In this document: in pieces, positions 1 through 8,157 of the stretch | Numbering within the stretch: the stretch's first letter is position 1 | How the letters are laid out: every line of letters starts with the position of its first letter | The notes under the pieces: model-generated | What the model was told of the DNA's origin: nothing | What the model saw: the letters and a program-made list of their open reading frames with translations, nothing else | Databases searched by the model: none | Translations under genes and position numbers: made by a program | Assembly (NCBI GenBank): GCA_002387605.1 | Contig: DGJU01000063.1 | Coordinates: forward strand, 1-24,778 | Origin: Alphaproteobacteria bacterium UBA4588 | GTDB taxonomy: Bacteria; Pseudomonadota; Alphaproteobacteria; Puniceispirillales; Puniceispirillaceae | Length of the DNA: 24,778 nucleotides | Direction of reading: 5' to 3'

Positions 1-1293
1 TTAAGCAGCAAGCGCTTGGGTGATATCAGCAATAATATCGTCCTTATGCTCGATACCGATAGCAAGTCTCACATAACCTGGTGTGACGCCTGCTGTGATT
101 TGTTCTGCCTCGGAAAGCTGGGAATGTGTGGTTGATGCGGGATGTATTGCAAGACTGCGTGCATCCCCGATATTGGCGACATGATAAAGTAGTTTCAGAT
201 TATCAATGAATTTACGTCCTGCTTCGATGCCACCTTTCAGCTCAATGCCAATAATCGGTCCATAACCAGTAGTAAGATATTTATCAGCACGCTCTTTTTT
301 CGCGCCGGTAAACAGGCTTGGATGGTTGACGCTCGCCACGGCATCATGCTGCTCAAGGAAGCCGGCAACAGCACTGGCATTTTCTTGATGGGCGCGGTAG
401 CGCAGCGGCAGTGTTTCTAGGCCTTGAATGAGATGAAAAGCATTGGTCGGCGATAACGCAGCTCCAAGGTCTCGCAATAGTACAACCCGGGCACGAAGAG
501 CATAAGCAATCGGTGCGCCCAGCGCTTCTGGTACAAGCGTGCTCCATATTGCGCCATGATAGCTAGGGTCGGGCGTATTAAATGTTGGATGCTGGCTAGC
601 ATGTTTCAGCCAGTCAAACTTGCCACTATCAATTATCACACCGCCAATGGTTGTGCCGTGCCCGCCGATATATTTGGTAACAGAATGAACAACAATAGTA
701 GCGCCATGGTCAATCGGGCGGCAGGTAATCGGCGCTGTTGTATTATCAACGATAAGCGGTATGCCCAGCTCATTGCCAATCGCAGAAACTTCGGCAATCG
801 GGAATAGCTCAAGCTTTGGATTTGGCAAAGTTTCGCCAAAAAAGGCGCGGGTATTTTCATCTGCTAACTTACGGAAGCTCTCAGGATCGGACGGGTCAGC
901 AAACCGGACTTCAATACCAAGCCGTGCAAAGGTATTGCTGAACAGGTTCCAAGTACCGCCATAAAGATAGGGTGAGGAGACAATATTATCACCGGCAGCG
1001 CAAAGATTCTGGATAGAGATTGCAACAGCAGACGAGCCGGATGACACCGCTAAGGCTGCAATACCGCCTTCAAGAGCGGCAAGCCGTTCTTCAAGCACTG
1101 CCGTGGTCGGGTTCATAATGCGGGTATAGATATTGCCTAATTCTTTGAGGGCAAACAGATTGGCTGCGTGCGTCGTGTTATCAAACTGATAGCTTGTGGT
1201 TTGATAAATCGGCACAGCAACAGCATTTGTTGTAGGATCGCTCCGATAGCTACCAGCATGGAGAACGGCTGTTTCGGGATGTAAATACGACAT
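1..1293 (-). CDS. metY: O-acetylhomoserine sulfhydrylase (aminocarboxypropyltransferase), MetY-like
   Basis: A 430-residue PLP enzyme of the Cys/Met-metabolism family, the normal MetY length. It should make homocysteine from O-acetylhomoserine and sulfide in the cytoplasm. The PLP-site motif GNIYTRIMNPTT lies near residues 53-64, the SSGSSA loop near 84-89, and the Schiff-base lysine is K207 in HSVTKYIGGHG. I start it at the ATG of MSYLHPETAVLH (1293) because an AGGAG Shine-Dalgarno (1304-1308 on the plus strand) sits 10 bp upstream. A longer frame to 1347 lacks family similarity. The stop codon is the first three bases of the window, so the gene is complete. It is divergent from an Lrp/AsnC regulator, which may control it. 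A second MetY-like enzyme lies at 17397-19196. The family is certain; the exact substrate (O-acetyl- or O-succinylhomoserine) is less so. Confidence 0.9.
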   Translation of the reverse strand: MSYLHPETAVLHAGSYRSDPTTNAVAVPIYQTTSYQFDNTTHAANLFALKELGNIYTRIMNPTTAVLEERLAALEGGIAALAVSSGSSAVAISIQNLCAAGDNIVSSPYLYGGTWNLFSNTFARLGIEVRFADPSDPESFRKLADENTRAFFGETLPNPKLELFPIAEVSAIGNELGIPLIVDNTTAPITCRPIDHGATIVVHSVTKYIGGHGTTIGGVIIDSGKFDWLKHASQHPTFNTPDPSYHGAIWSTLVPEALGAPIAYALRARVVLLRDLGAALSPTNAFHLIQGLETLPLRYRAHQENASAVAGFLEQHDAVASVNHPSLFTGAKKERADKYLTTGYGPIIGIELKGGIEAGRKFIDNLKLLYHVANIGDARSLAIHPASTTHSQLSEAEQITAGVTPGYVRLAIGIEHKDDIIADITQALAA

Positions 1294-1440
1294 GGGATAA
1301 AGGCTCCTGAAGAAAGGGATGTGCGCTACTCTTACGGCAAAGCTCAAAACAGGATCAAATAAAAAAGAATGGTTTTCTGAATATTTCTTTTATGTTAGTA
1401 AAAAACAGAAATTTGTACTCAAAATAAGGTAATTTAAAGA

Positions 1441-1911
1441 ATGGATTCAATAGATCGCGCAATTCTTACCCTTCTTCAGGAAGCAGCTGGACTGCCAATA
1501 ACTGATATTGCACGGCGTGTCGGCATATCAACAACACCCTGCTGGAACCGGATAAAGAAGATGGAAGAGCAGGGGGTGATTACCGGGAGAACGATAACAC
1601 TTGACCGTGAACAAATTGGCTTGCCGATTGTTGTGTTTCTGTCGATTTCTGTCAGCACTCAGTCACCAGACTGGACGGCTCAGTTTGCGGATGCGGTAAA
1701 TCAGTATCCCGAAATCACTGAGGTGCACCGGATTACCGGCACACAGTCCGACTATCTGATGAAGGTCGTAGCCTCTGATATTTCAGGCTATGATGCTTTT
1801 CAGCAGAAATTGATCAGCGATATTTCTTTCACCACCATGTCGTCTAGCGTGTCCTTGCAGGAAATCAAATATACAACAAAACTACCCCTCTCCCATTTGG
1901 CAGACGGGTAG
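1441..1911 (+). CDS. Lrp/AsnC family transcriptional regulator
   Basis: A 156-residue protein of typical Lrp/AsnC length. The N-terminal winged helix-turn-helix covers about residues 4-50, with the recognition-helix segment GISTTPCWNRIKKMEEQGVI. The RAM effector-binding domain follows at about 62-140, including TEVHRITGTQSDYLMKV. An AAGG sequence 10 bp upstream can serve as ribosome binding site. The gene is divergent from metY across 147 bp of AT-rich DNA. By analogy with other Lrp genes it probably controls its divergent neighbour and itself in response to an amino acid. The effector cannot be read from the sequence. The last codons and stop lie in a hairpin (see 1880-1913). Confidence 0.9.
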   Translation: MDSIDRAILTLLQEAAGLPITDIARRVGISTTPCWNRIKKMEEQGVITGRTITLDREQIGLPIVVFLSISVSTQSPDWTAQFADAVNQYPEITEVHRITGTQSDYLMKVVASDISGYDAFQQKLISDISFTTMSSSVSLQEIKYTTKLPLSHLADG

Positions 1912-1913
1912 TT
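1880..1913 (+). terminator. Hairpin overlapping the lrp stop codon
   Basis: AACTACCC (1880-1887) and GGGTAGTT (1906-1913) are perfect 8-bp complementary arms around an 18-nt loop. The right arm includes the TAG stop of the Lrp gene. No T-tract follows, so this is not a canonical intrinsic terminator. It could be a 3'-end stabilising or weak termination structure between two convergent genes. Confidence 0.3.
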
Positions 1914-1946
1914 CGTGATAAATTACCGCGCTAGAGACGCACCGGT

Positions 1947-2663
1947 TTAATGAGCATTAAATCCTGTGGAAAGCCCGCCACAGACATTCAAGCACTGGCC
2001 TGTAACATAGCCTGTAGCATCATTCAGCAGGAAGCTTGTTGCATTGGCAATATCATCTGGCTTGCCAACACGGCCAAGCGGCACAGAAGCTTCGATTTTG
2101 ATACGCGCTGGACTGCCAACGGGCTGACCATGTTCAAACAGGTCGGTTGCAATCGGTCCAGGCGCAATGACATTTACGGTTACTTGATGCGGCGCTAATT
2201 CCAGTGCAAGCGTGCGACCAAGTCCTGTCACACCGGCTTTAGAAGCGCCATAAAGAACCCGGTTTTCTTTGCCAAGGGCAGCGCGCGAGCCAATCAGCAC
2301 AACCCGTCCAAAGCCTTCTTCGCGCCAGATAGGCTGCATGAGCTGCGTCGTTTCCATAAGGCTCAGCAGATTAACCCGCATCAAACGGGCAAAATCATCT
2401 GCCTTCACATCTTCAAGCCGGCCATTAATGAGCACACCAGCATTGCCGACAAACCGGCAGGGGCGATGTTTTGTGATAATCTCTGAGAGGTGGGATATGG
2501 CGTCCGGGCCAGCAAGGTCAACGCCGTAATGTTGCCATGGCATAGCATCGCTTGCTTGCGAGGATAGGCCGATAACCTCATAGCCATCAGCTATGCAACG
2601 GCTGGCAATTGCATGACCAATACCGCGGCTTGCCCCTGTAACTAACACTGTGTTCTTAGCCAT
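1947..2663 (-). CDS. Short-chain dehydrogenase/reductase (SDR, FabG-like)
   Basis: A 238-residue classical SDR of normal length. The NAD(P) motif TGASRGIG is at residues 9-16, NAG at 74-76, and the catalytic Ser, Tyr and Lys are S126, Y138 and K142 (YGASK). The C-terminal GYVTGQCLNVCGG matches the family's end strand. It reduces or oxidises a hydroxyl/keto group with NAD(P); the substrate is unknown. It is convergent with the Lrp gene (35-bp gap) and divergent from the FAD oxidase at 2940 over 276 bp. It could act on the product of that oxidase, but this is only positional inference. Confidence 0.85.
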   Translation of the reverse strand: MAKNTVLVTGASRGIGHAIASRCIADGYEVIGLSSQASDAMPWQHYGVDLAGPDAISHLSEIITKHRPCRFVGNAGVLINGRLEDVKADDFARLMRVNLLSLMETTQLMQPIWREEGFGRVVLIGSRAALGKENRVLYGASKAGVTGLGRTLALELAPHQVTVNVIAPGPIATDLFEHGQPVGSPARIKIEASVPLGRVGKPDDIANATSFLLNDATGYVTGQCLNVCGGLSTGFNAH

Positions 2664-2821
2664 GATGTCCTCACTCTTCTCTCATATTTTCCTGATTTTT
2701 TGTCTCAGGTAATTGTTAATATAACTATTATCTAATGTTGTTGAGTGAAGCACGCTTCAGGCGCTTCATACAATCATTTAAATGTTAATTTATTATATTA
2801 ATGAATAAACGAGGCGCGCGC

Positions 2822-2855
2822 AAAAAATACCGGAAAATTCTGGAAAATACCAAAA
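2822..2855. repeat. 10-bp-phased A-rich direct repeats upstream of the FAD oxidase
   Basis: Consecutive 10-mers read AAAAAATACC, GGAAAATTCT, GGAAAATACC (2822-2851) and continue into AAAAAATAAA. AAAATACC recurs exactly 20 bp apart (2824-2831, 2844-2851) and GGAAAAT exactly 10 bp apart (2832-2838, 2842-2848). The helical spacing in the SDR/oxidase divergent gap suggests a regulator-binding or intrinsically bent promoter element. No regulator is identified. The rest of this 276-bp gap is AT-rich with no gene seen. Confidence 0.35.
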
Positions 2856-2939
2856 AATAAAAGTCTTATTACTTGCATAACCACACCTCTTACCGGCACT
2901 CTGACTTGTGAGGAAATCGGTTCTGGAAGACGTTAGATA

Positions 2940-4223
2940 ATGGCTCTTGAAACAAATCTTAATTGTTATTGGTGGCAGGCAGCTCCGCCGCAGGCAGCGC
3001 CTGTGGCGCCGTGGCAGGATAAAACAGACATCGCCATTATTGGCGGTGGTTTCACAGGCCTATCAGCTGCACTTACTCTGGCTCGGGCAGGACGTAATGT
3101 TGTTGTTCTGGAAAAAGGGCTGATTGGTGAGGGCGCGTCTACGCGCAATGGCGGCATTACAAGTGGCAATATAAGATTATCTGCCGACCAGCTAAAACGC
3201 CGTTTTGGTGCTGAGCGGGCACAGGCTTTTTTTGATGAAGCTGTTGCTGCTAGAGCTGACCTTGACCGGTTTATTTCAGACGAAAAAATTGACTGTGATT
3301 ATAAACCATGTGGCCGTCTTGTTGGGCTAACAGGGCAGTTTTCAGCAGATAAAATCACCCGTGATAATGACGCATTCGAAGCTCGTTACGGCATCAGGCC
3401 GCGCTTTATTGAAAAGGGTGAATTATCTGATTATTCAGGCTCTGCTGGCTATGATGGCGGCATTTTTCGCCCTGATATTGGCGGCATTCACCCTGCAAAA
3501 CTCCTGCATGAGATGGCGCGGTTAGCACTCGCAGCTGGCGCGCGAATCTTCTCTGAAACGCCGGTATTATCGATAAAACGCCAAACCACAACATTCACGC
3601 TTGCGACAGATAAAGGGGTTGTAATCGCCGACCATGTTATCTCAGCAACAAATGCTTATACCGATAAAGCTCAGCCATGGCTGAAGCGGCGACTTGTTCC
3701 TGTAATTTCTGAAATGATTGCAACAGAAAAGTTAGGCGCTAATCAGGTGCAAGCCTTGATGCCAAAGCTTTCAATGTTTGGCGAATCCAAACAGCTTGGA
3801 TATTACTACCGGCCCTCGCCTGATGGTGAACGGATATTGTTAGGGGGGCGGCGTATGCACAAAGATAGTGGGCAGGCAAAACAGCGACTGCATGATGGGC
3901 TTTCGGCTATTTTTCCAGAGCTAAAAGATGCCAAGATTGAGGCACATTGGCCCGGTTTTGTTGCCTTCCCTTTTGATCAGTTGCCGAAGCTTGCGGTGCA
4001 TGACGGGATTATCTATCCCGCCGGATTTTGTGGGTCTGGGACAGTCTGGGCGCGCTGGCTGGGTCAAAAAGCTGCGATGATGATTTTAGGAAAAGAGTCA
4101 GAAACAGTCTTTGCTAATCTGGCTATGAATACTCTGCCGCTTTATACGGGGGACCCGTGGTTCCTGCCGCTTGCGATGACCTATTACAGGTTGCGTGATA
4201 GATTTTCTGTGAGCACAAAATAA
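2940..4223 (+). CDS. FAD-dependent oxidoreductase, PuuB/gamma-glutamylputrescine oxidase-like
   Basis: A 427-residue DAO-superfamily flavoprotein. The dinucleotide motif IGGGFTGLSAA starts near residue 34, the acidic ribose-binding E58 follows in VVVLEKG, and GASTRNGGITSGNIR lies at about 65-79. The C-terminal flavin segment AGFCGSGTVWARWLG corresponds to the GYSGHG region of PuuB-type oxidases. It should oxidise a primary or secondary amine or amino acid. A weak GGAAG site lies about 10 bp before the ATG. It stands alone on the plus strand and its stop lies 18 bp from the stop of the convergent flavoprotein at 4242. It is one of five flavoprotein oxidoreductases in 6.5 kb. The substrate is unknown. 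Confidence 0.82.
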   Translation: MALETNLNCYWWQAAPPQAAPVAPWQDKTDIAIIGGGFTGLSAALTLARAGRNVVVLEKGLIGEGASTRNGGITSGNIRLSADQLKRRFGAERAQAFFDEAVAARADLDRFISDEKIDCDYKPCGRLVGLTGQFSADKITRDNDAFEARYGIRPRFIEKGELSDYSGSAGYDGGIFRPDIGGIHPAKLLHEMARLALAAGARIFSETPVLSIKRQTTTFTLATDKGVVIADHVISATNAYTDKAQPWLKRRLVPVISEMIATEKLGANQVQALMPKLSMFGESKQLGYYYRPSPDGERILLGGRRMHKDSGQAKQRLHDGLSAIFPELKDAKIEAHWPGFVAFPFDQLPKLAVHDGIIYPAGFCGSGTVWARWLGQKAAMMILGKESETVFANLAMNTLPLYTGDPWFLPLAMTYYRLRDRFSVSTK

Positions 4224-4241
4224 GCGCTGATGCAGTGCTAT

Positions 4242-5396
4242 CTAGGCGCTAAATCTTTGCGGAGAAAATGCTGCAAGTGAGGTGCGTGGTTGCTGTCCCA
4301 TAACAAGGTCGGCAAGCGCTTCGCCAACCGCCGGCCCGAGCTGAAACCCATGCGCTGAAAACCCGAACCCATGCACTAACCCGTCCTGATTGCCGCGCCC
4401 AATGACAGGAAGGTTATCTGGCATATACCCCTCAATGCCCGACCAGCAGCGAATGATTTTCGCATGCGCAATATCGGGGAAAAGCTGTGCTGCCCGGTAC
4501 ATAGATGTAGCAAGCTCTGGTATCGATAGCCCTGCTTCATTTTGGTGAATATCTGCATCTGCCCTGACCCCGCCGCCAATCACAAACTGTCCTGTATCAA
4601 GTTGTTTCAGCGATAATGTATGCCCCAGAATGCCCATCACAGCGTTCAGTATCTGTGGCCGCCTTTCAGTTACCGCAAGCATGGGCGCATAAGCTGTGAG
4701 CGGCAGGTCAGGCTCGCCTGATTGACGGGCAAGGTCTGCTGCCCATGCCCCTGCACAATTAACCACAATATCTGCTTCAAAATCCCCTGCATTTGTATGT
4801 ATTTGCCACATATTATTTTGGCGTTTCAGGCTCTCAACATGGCAATGCTCGGTAATAGTAGCGCCATTGCGTACTGCTGCGTCTGCAAAGCCGCGCACAA
4901 TCCGCCATGGAATGGCCCAGCCATCGCCCTCGACCACCAGCCCACCAGATATTTCTCCACCAGCCATATTTTTGGCAGATATATTTCGGGCAAGGCAGGG
5001 AATTCTTTTTCGTATTTCTGTCTCATCTAGCCAGACTTCATGCTGAAAGCCTGCTTGCTGAAGTGCCTCGGCACGGGCCATGCCAGCTATATGTCCGGGC
5101 TCGTCAATAGCCACTTTTACATAAAAGCTTGGGTGAAACGCCATCGCCGCATCACCGATTTCATCGGATAGATGGTTCCAAATATCCATCGCAGCAAGAC
5201 TGAGCGGAATTTCAGCCAGGTCACGTCCAAGCCGCCGCACGCCGCCAGCATTCACGCCTGAGGCATGGCGCGCGATATTATCTTTTTCCAGCAGGGTAAC
5301 AGTCTGACCGCGCTTCGCCAGAAAATAGGCAGCCGCACAGCCTTGGATCCCGCCACCGATAATAATCACTCTGTCTTTATGATGTTGGGGTGTCAT
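4242..5396 (-). CDS. DAO-type FAD oxidoreductase, opine oxidase/sarcosine oxidase beta-like (copy 2)
   Basis: A 384-residue flavoprotein. The FAD motif IIIGGGIQGCAAAY starts at about residue 11, followed by LLEKDNIARHASGVNAGGVRR, in which ASGxNAGGVR is typical of OoxB, sarcosine-oxidase beta and HcnC-like catalytic subunits. RCWSGIEGYMPDNLPVIG and HGFGFSAHGFQLGP near the C terminus form the flavin/substrate side. In characterised relatives this subunit oxidises the C-N bond and passes electrons to an FAD/Fe-S alpha subunit. Its ATG overlaps the end of the alpha gene by 20 bp, so it is translationally coupled as the last gene of the operon. A second beta-like protein lies on the other side of the alpha/gamma genes (7048-8157). 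Confidence 0.85.
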   Translation of the reverse strand: MTPQHHKDRVIIIGGGIQGCAAAYFLAKRGQTVTLLEKDNIARHASGVNAGGVRRLGRDLAEIPLSLAAMDIWNHLSDEIGDAAMAFHPSFYVKVAIDEPGHIAGMARAEALQQAGFQHEVWLDETEIRKRIPCLARNISAKNMAGGEISGGLVVEGDGWAIPWRIVRGFADAAVRNGATITEHCHVESLKRQNNMWQIHTNAGDFEADIVVNCAGAWAADLARQSGEPDLPLTAYAPMLAVTERRPQILNAVMGILGHTLSLKQLDTGQFVIGGGVRADADIHQNEAGLSIPELATSMYRAAQLFPDIAHAKIIRCWSGIEGYMPDNLPVIGRGNQDGLVHGFGFSAHGFQLGPAVGEALADLVMGQQPRTSLAAFSPQRFSA

Positions 5397-6771
5397 CTGC
5401 TAGCGCTGCGAGCTCCCCAACGGTTAGCGGGCGGATAGGCGGGCGTAGTCTATAATAACCAGTCTTATCGTCTGATTGGCTGTTATGGTCTGTTATCATT
5501 TTCTGGATTGTCAGGCCGCACATCCGCCCCTGACAGCGCCCCATGCCAGCGCGGCTGAAGCTCTTTAGCTGGTTAGGCCCAGACACACCCAATGTGATAG
5601 CCTTTGTGATGTCAGCCTTGGTAAGAGATTCGCAGCGACAAATTATGGCATTTTCATCATGAGGAACCAGCCACTCATCGGCAGGTTTAAAGGCATAATC
5701 AAGAAAAGGACGGATAGCCATCTTTTGGACTTGGCGCACCATCTGAAACACAGCATTAAGTGATGATGTGCCGCGCGCTTTGGCTGTTATGCGCATGGCG
5801 GCTATCTTGCCTGATGATATCGCGGCAGCTGCACCAGCAATGCCCATACCGTCGCCGGCAACAAAGATCTGCTGAACAGAGCTTTCACCGAAGATATCTG
5901 TTTTTGGATGCCAGCAAAGCTGGCGCGGACACCATCTATGCTCAAGCTCAGTTGCCATAGTAAGATTGATAGAAGGAACAACACCTTGATGAAGGAAGAT
6001 ATGCTCTGCCTCAAGCCGGTGCTGTTTGCCGCTAGCATCTGTGAAGCTGAGTGCCTCTGCTTGGCTGTCGCCTGAAATCGACACTGCTGTTGCGCCTGAT
6101 ATATAGTGGGTTTTACGGCGGATTTCAGACCGCCATTTTAATCCCTTAATCAGCATGCTTGGCTGAAGCAGTGCGGGCAGGGCCCAAAAATAATGAAGCA
6201 GTGACATCTTGCCGGGGGCTGTATCAATGACCGCTTTAATATCAAATCCAGCGTTCAGATACTGCCAGATCGTTAGATAAAATAGTGGCCCTGAGCCTAC
6301 AAAAAGAGCGCCATCAACCCCGCTATGACTTGTTTTCAGCATCGTCTGGGCAGCCCCGATCGTCATCACACCGGGCAGGGTCCAACCGGTAATCGGCATC
6401 GGGCGTTCCATAGCGCCAGTTGCGATAAGAATAGCGCCAGCTTGGGCTCTATGCGCTTTACCTTTCTGGCTGAAAAAAACCTCTCGCTCTTTGGTAATTT
6501 GCCAGACGCGGCTTTCAGGCCATAAGCTTGCAGATGATCGCGTGAACTCATCTGCAAGCTTATGGCCTGACCAATAATCACTTCCCAGAAACTGAGCTTT
6601 GTTTTGTGCAGCTGCATTCTGCATGACATGGCGATAAACCTGACCGCCGCCAGCAGGCTGGTCATCAAGCACCAGAACCGTCATATCATTTTTTGAGGCA
6701 TATATGGCAGCACTCATCCCTGCCGGACCTGCTCCGATAATAATAAGGTCGTAGTGTAGCGCTGCGTTCAT
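5377..6771 (-). CDS. FAD/NAD(P)-dependent oxidoreductase with BFD-like Fe-S domain, OoxA/HcnB-like alpha subunit
   Basis: A 464-residue protein. FAD motif IIGAGPAGMSAA starts at about residue 11 and GGGQVYR at about 41; a second dinucleotide motif, FVGSGPLFY, lies mid-protein, and GDGMGIAGAAAA forms the later flavin segment. The C-terminal domain carries C378 and C380 (ICRCES) and C413 and C418 (GRCQGRMC), the four cysteines of a BFD-type [2Fe-2S] site. This is the layout of opine oxidase A, HcnB and the alpha subunit of hydroxyproline/proline dehydrogenases, where it relays electrons from a beta flavoprotein. I start it at the ATG at 6771, which overlaps the gamma stop as ATGA, rather than at 6840. 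The gene contains a perfect 23-bp inverted repeat (6515-6570). The family call is firm; the substrate is not. Confidence 0.88.
   Translation of the reverse strand: MNAALHYDLIIIGAGPAGMSAAIYASKNDMTVLVLDDQPAGGGQVYRHVMQNAAAQNKAQFLGSDYWSGHKLADEFTRSSASLWPESRVWQITKEREVFFSQKGKAHRAQAGAILIATGAMERPMPITGWTLPGVMTIGAAQTMLKTSHSGVDGALFVGSGPLFYLTIWQYLNAGFDIKAVIDTAPGKMSLLHYFWALPALLQPSMLIKGLKWRSEIRRKTHYISGATAVSISGDSQAEALSFTDASGKQHRLEAEHIFLHQGVVPSINLTMATELEHRWCPRQLCWHPKTDIFGESSVQQIFVAGDGMGIAGAAAAISSGKIAAMRITAKARGTSSLNAVFQMVRQVQKMAIRPFLDYAFKPADEWLVPHDENAIICRCESLTKADITKAITLGVSGPNQLKSFSRAGMGRCQGRMCGLTIQKMITDHNSQSDDKTGYYRLRPPIRPLTVGELAALADDTPTS
6515..6570. repeat. Perfect 23-bp inverted repeat with 10-nt loop inside the alpha-subunit CDS
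   Basis: The arm at 6515-6537 is the exact reverse complement of the arm at 6548-6570; the loop is 6538-6547 (TCGCGTGAAC). Each arm contains AAGCTT. On the coding strand it specifies residues around HKLADEFTRSSASLWPES without breaking the frame. A stem this long and perfect is not expected in ordinary coding sequence. No T-tract follows, so it is not a standard terminator. Confidence 0.9.
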
Positions 6772-7061
6772 GTGCGAGCTCCTGTCTGTTTGGTAACAGG
6801 CAAATATACCTTCATTCCCTCCTCGGCATAGAGCTGACACGCCTGCTCACTGCGTCCATCCTCGCACTCAACCATACAGTCAAAACACACGCCCATCATG
6901 CAGTATGGACCGCGGGCAGCCTTGTCAGGGGCTGAATGAACAGCTGTAATGCCCTGCTTTAGGAGGATTGCTGCAACGCTCTCCCCTGCGACTGCTTGGA
7001 TGGCCTCATCATCAATATAGATGGTAATGCTGTTGTTCTGTGAAGTGCTAGGCCGGAACAT
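6768..7061 (-). CDS. Small [2Fe-2S] ferredoxin-like protein, OoxA/HcnA-like gamma subunit
   Basis: A 97-residue protein with a plant-type/fer2_4 [2Fe-2S] fold. The cluster cysteines follow the pattern C54-x4-C59-x2-C62-x12-C75, in GPYCMMGVCFDC and EQAC. TIYIDDEAIQAVAGESVAAILL is the usual N-terminal beta-grasp. Such proteins (HcnA, hydroxyproline dehydrogenase gamma) carry electrons in the membrane-associated or soluble dehydrogenase complex. I chose the ATG at 7061. The longer frame to 7226 runs through the end of the upstream gene and has no family similarity. It overlaps the upstream beta gene by 14 bp and the alpha gene by ATGA, showing tight coupling. Confidence 0.88.
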   Translation of the reverse strand: MFRPSTSQNNSITIYIDDEAIQAVAGESVAAILLKQGITAVHSAPDKAARGPYCMMGVCFDCMVECEDGRSEQACQLYAEEGMKVYLPVTKQTGART

Positions 7062-8157
7062 GAAATCGCCTTTCTGAGAAGGGCTGTAATCCAATTCCAA
7101 GACAGCCCGCTTCGATATCACTAGCAAGATCAAAGCAATGGGCAGCTGCCAGCGTAACACCACTATGGCAGGTAATTGCATAGGCGCCCGGATGAGACGC
7201 AGACTGGTCATAGATAGGGTTGCCATCGGGTGACATAACGCGTAACGCCGCCCAACTACGGATAATATGTTGATTTTTTAAGGCGGGTAGCGTGCGCTGA
7301 GCGCGACTTGCAATCTGTGCGGTGACATCAGCAGAAGACGATATATCAAACCCGACTTCTTCTTTGCTGTCCCCTATCATGATGCTGCCCTCGGCTGTCT
7401 GGCGTAATTGTGTCATGGGAAGCTTGATAAGCTTGTCGGTTTTTTGGGTAACTAATATATGGCCCTTCTGGGGGCGTACGGGCTGTTCCAGACCAACCAT
7501 CGGCGCAAGCGTGCGATTACCAAGTCCGGCAGCAAGAATTAGGCGCGGCGCATAAAACCGACCTTGTGTGCTCGTGACATCAAAAAGGCTCTGCTGATAG
7601 GTGATAGCACTCACCTTCGCATCAACAATCACGCTGCCCCCTTTTTTCAGCAGACAATCATGTAGGCTGCGTAAAAGATAAAGCGGGTTAACATGACCAT
7701 CATGCGGGCACCAAGAGCCACCAACAACATCTGGCCCAAGGTCTGGCTGCATATCAAGCAACGCTTTGCGGTCCAGCATTTCATATGAAAAGCGGCCATT
7801 CTGGTGCGAGCGAAGCAGGTCCAGAGACTCTTTGCGGCTATCAAATTCGGCTTGGCTCAAACAGATATGCAAGCCGCCCTCCTGTTCAAGCCCCAGAGAC
7901 TGGCCATTTTGTTCCTGCAATTCATCGCGTAATTCAGGCCATAATTCAGATGAGCGCATCGTCCAGTCAGCATAAGCCGAAAAACCAGTGCCTTTGCCCT
8001 GAACCCAGACAAGACCAAAATTCCCCCGCGCCGCCCGAAAATCTGTATCCGACGCATCAAGTACCAAACAGCTATGACCGCGGCGCACCAAACCATAAGC
8101 AGTGCTAAGGCCTATAAGGCCGCCTCCGACAATGATGGCATCATAATTCTGGGTCAT
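7048..8157 (-). CDS. DAO-type FAD oxidoreductase, opine oxidase B/HcnC-like beta subunit (copy 1)
   Basis: A 369-residue flavoprotein with the FAD motif IIVGGGLIGLSTA at about residues 8-20 and LVLDASDTDFRAARGNFGLVWVQGKG beyond it. RSWAALRVMSPDGNPIYD and YAITCHSGVTLAAAHC are the C-terminal flavin-contacting segments. The family includes OoxB, HcnC and glycine/D-hydroxyproline oxidising beta subunits. It lies directly before the gamma and alpha genes, so it is the more natural partner of that pair than the copy at 4242. Its start forms ATGA with the stop of the DadA-like gene. The two beta proteins are clearly different in sequence, so they are not a recent duplication. Confidence 0.85.
   Translation of the reverse strand: MTQNYDAIIVGGGLIGLSTAYGLVRRGHSCLVLDASDTDFRAARGNFGLVWVQGKGTGFSAYADWTMRSSELWPELRDELQEQNGQSLGLEQEGGLHICLSQAEFDSRKESLDLLRSHQNGRFSYEMLDRKALLDMQPDLGPDVVGGSWCPHDGHVNPLYLLRSLHDCLLKKGGSVIVDAKVSAITYQQSLFDVTSTQGRFYAPRLILAAGLGNRTLAPMVGLEQPVRPQKGHILVTQKTDKLIKLPMTQLRQTAEGSIMIGDSKEEVGFDISSSADVTAQIASRAQRTLPALKNQHIIRSWAALRVMSPDGNPIYDQSASHPGAYAITCHSGVTLAAAHCFDLASDIEAGCLGIGLQPFSERRFHVPA

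Noticed and set aside
1294..1347. N-terminal extension of the first MetY to 1347
   Set aside because: The extra 18 residues do not resemble the family and the internal ATG has a well-spaced AGGAG site.
7411..7440. Paired AAGCTT sites in the beta-subunit gene as a second inverted repeat
   Set aside because: The repetition follows from the coded KLIKLP residues and does not form an extended stem.
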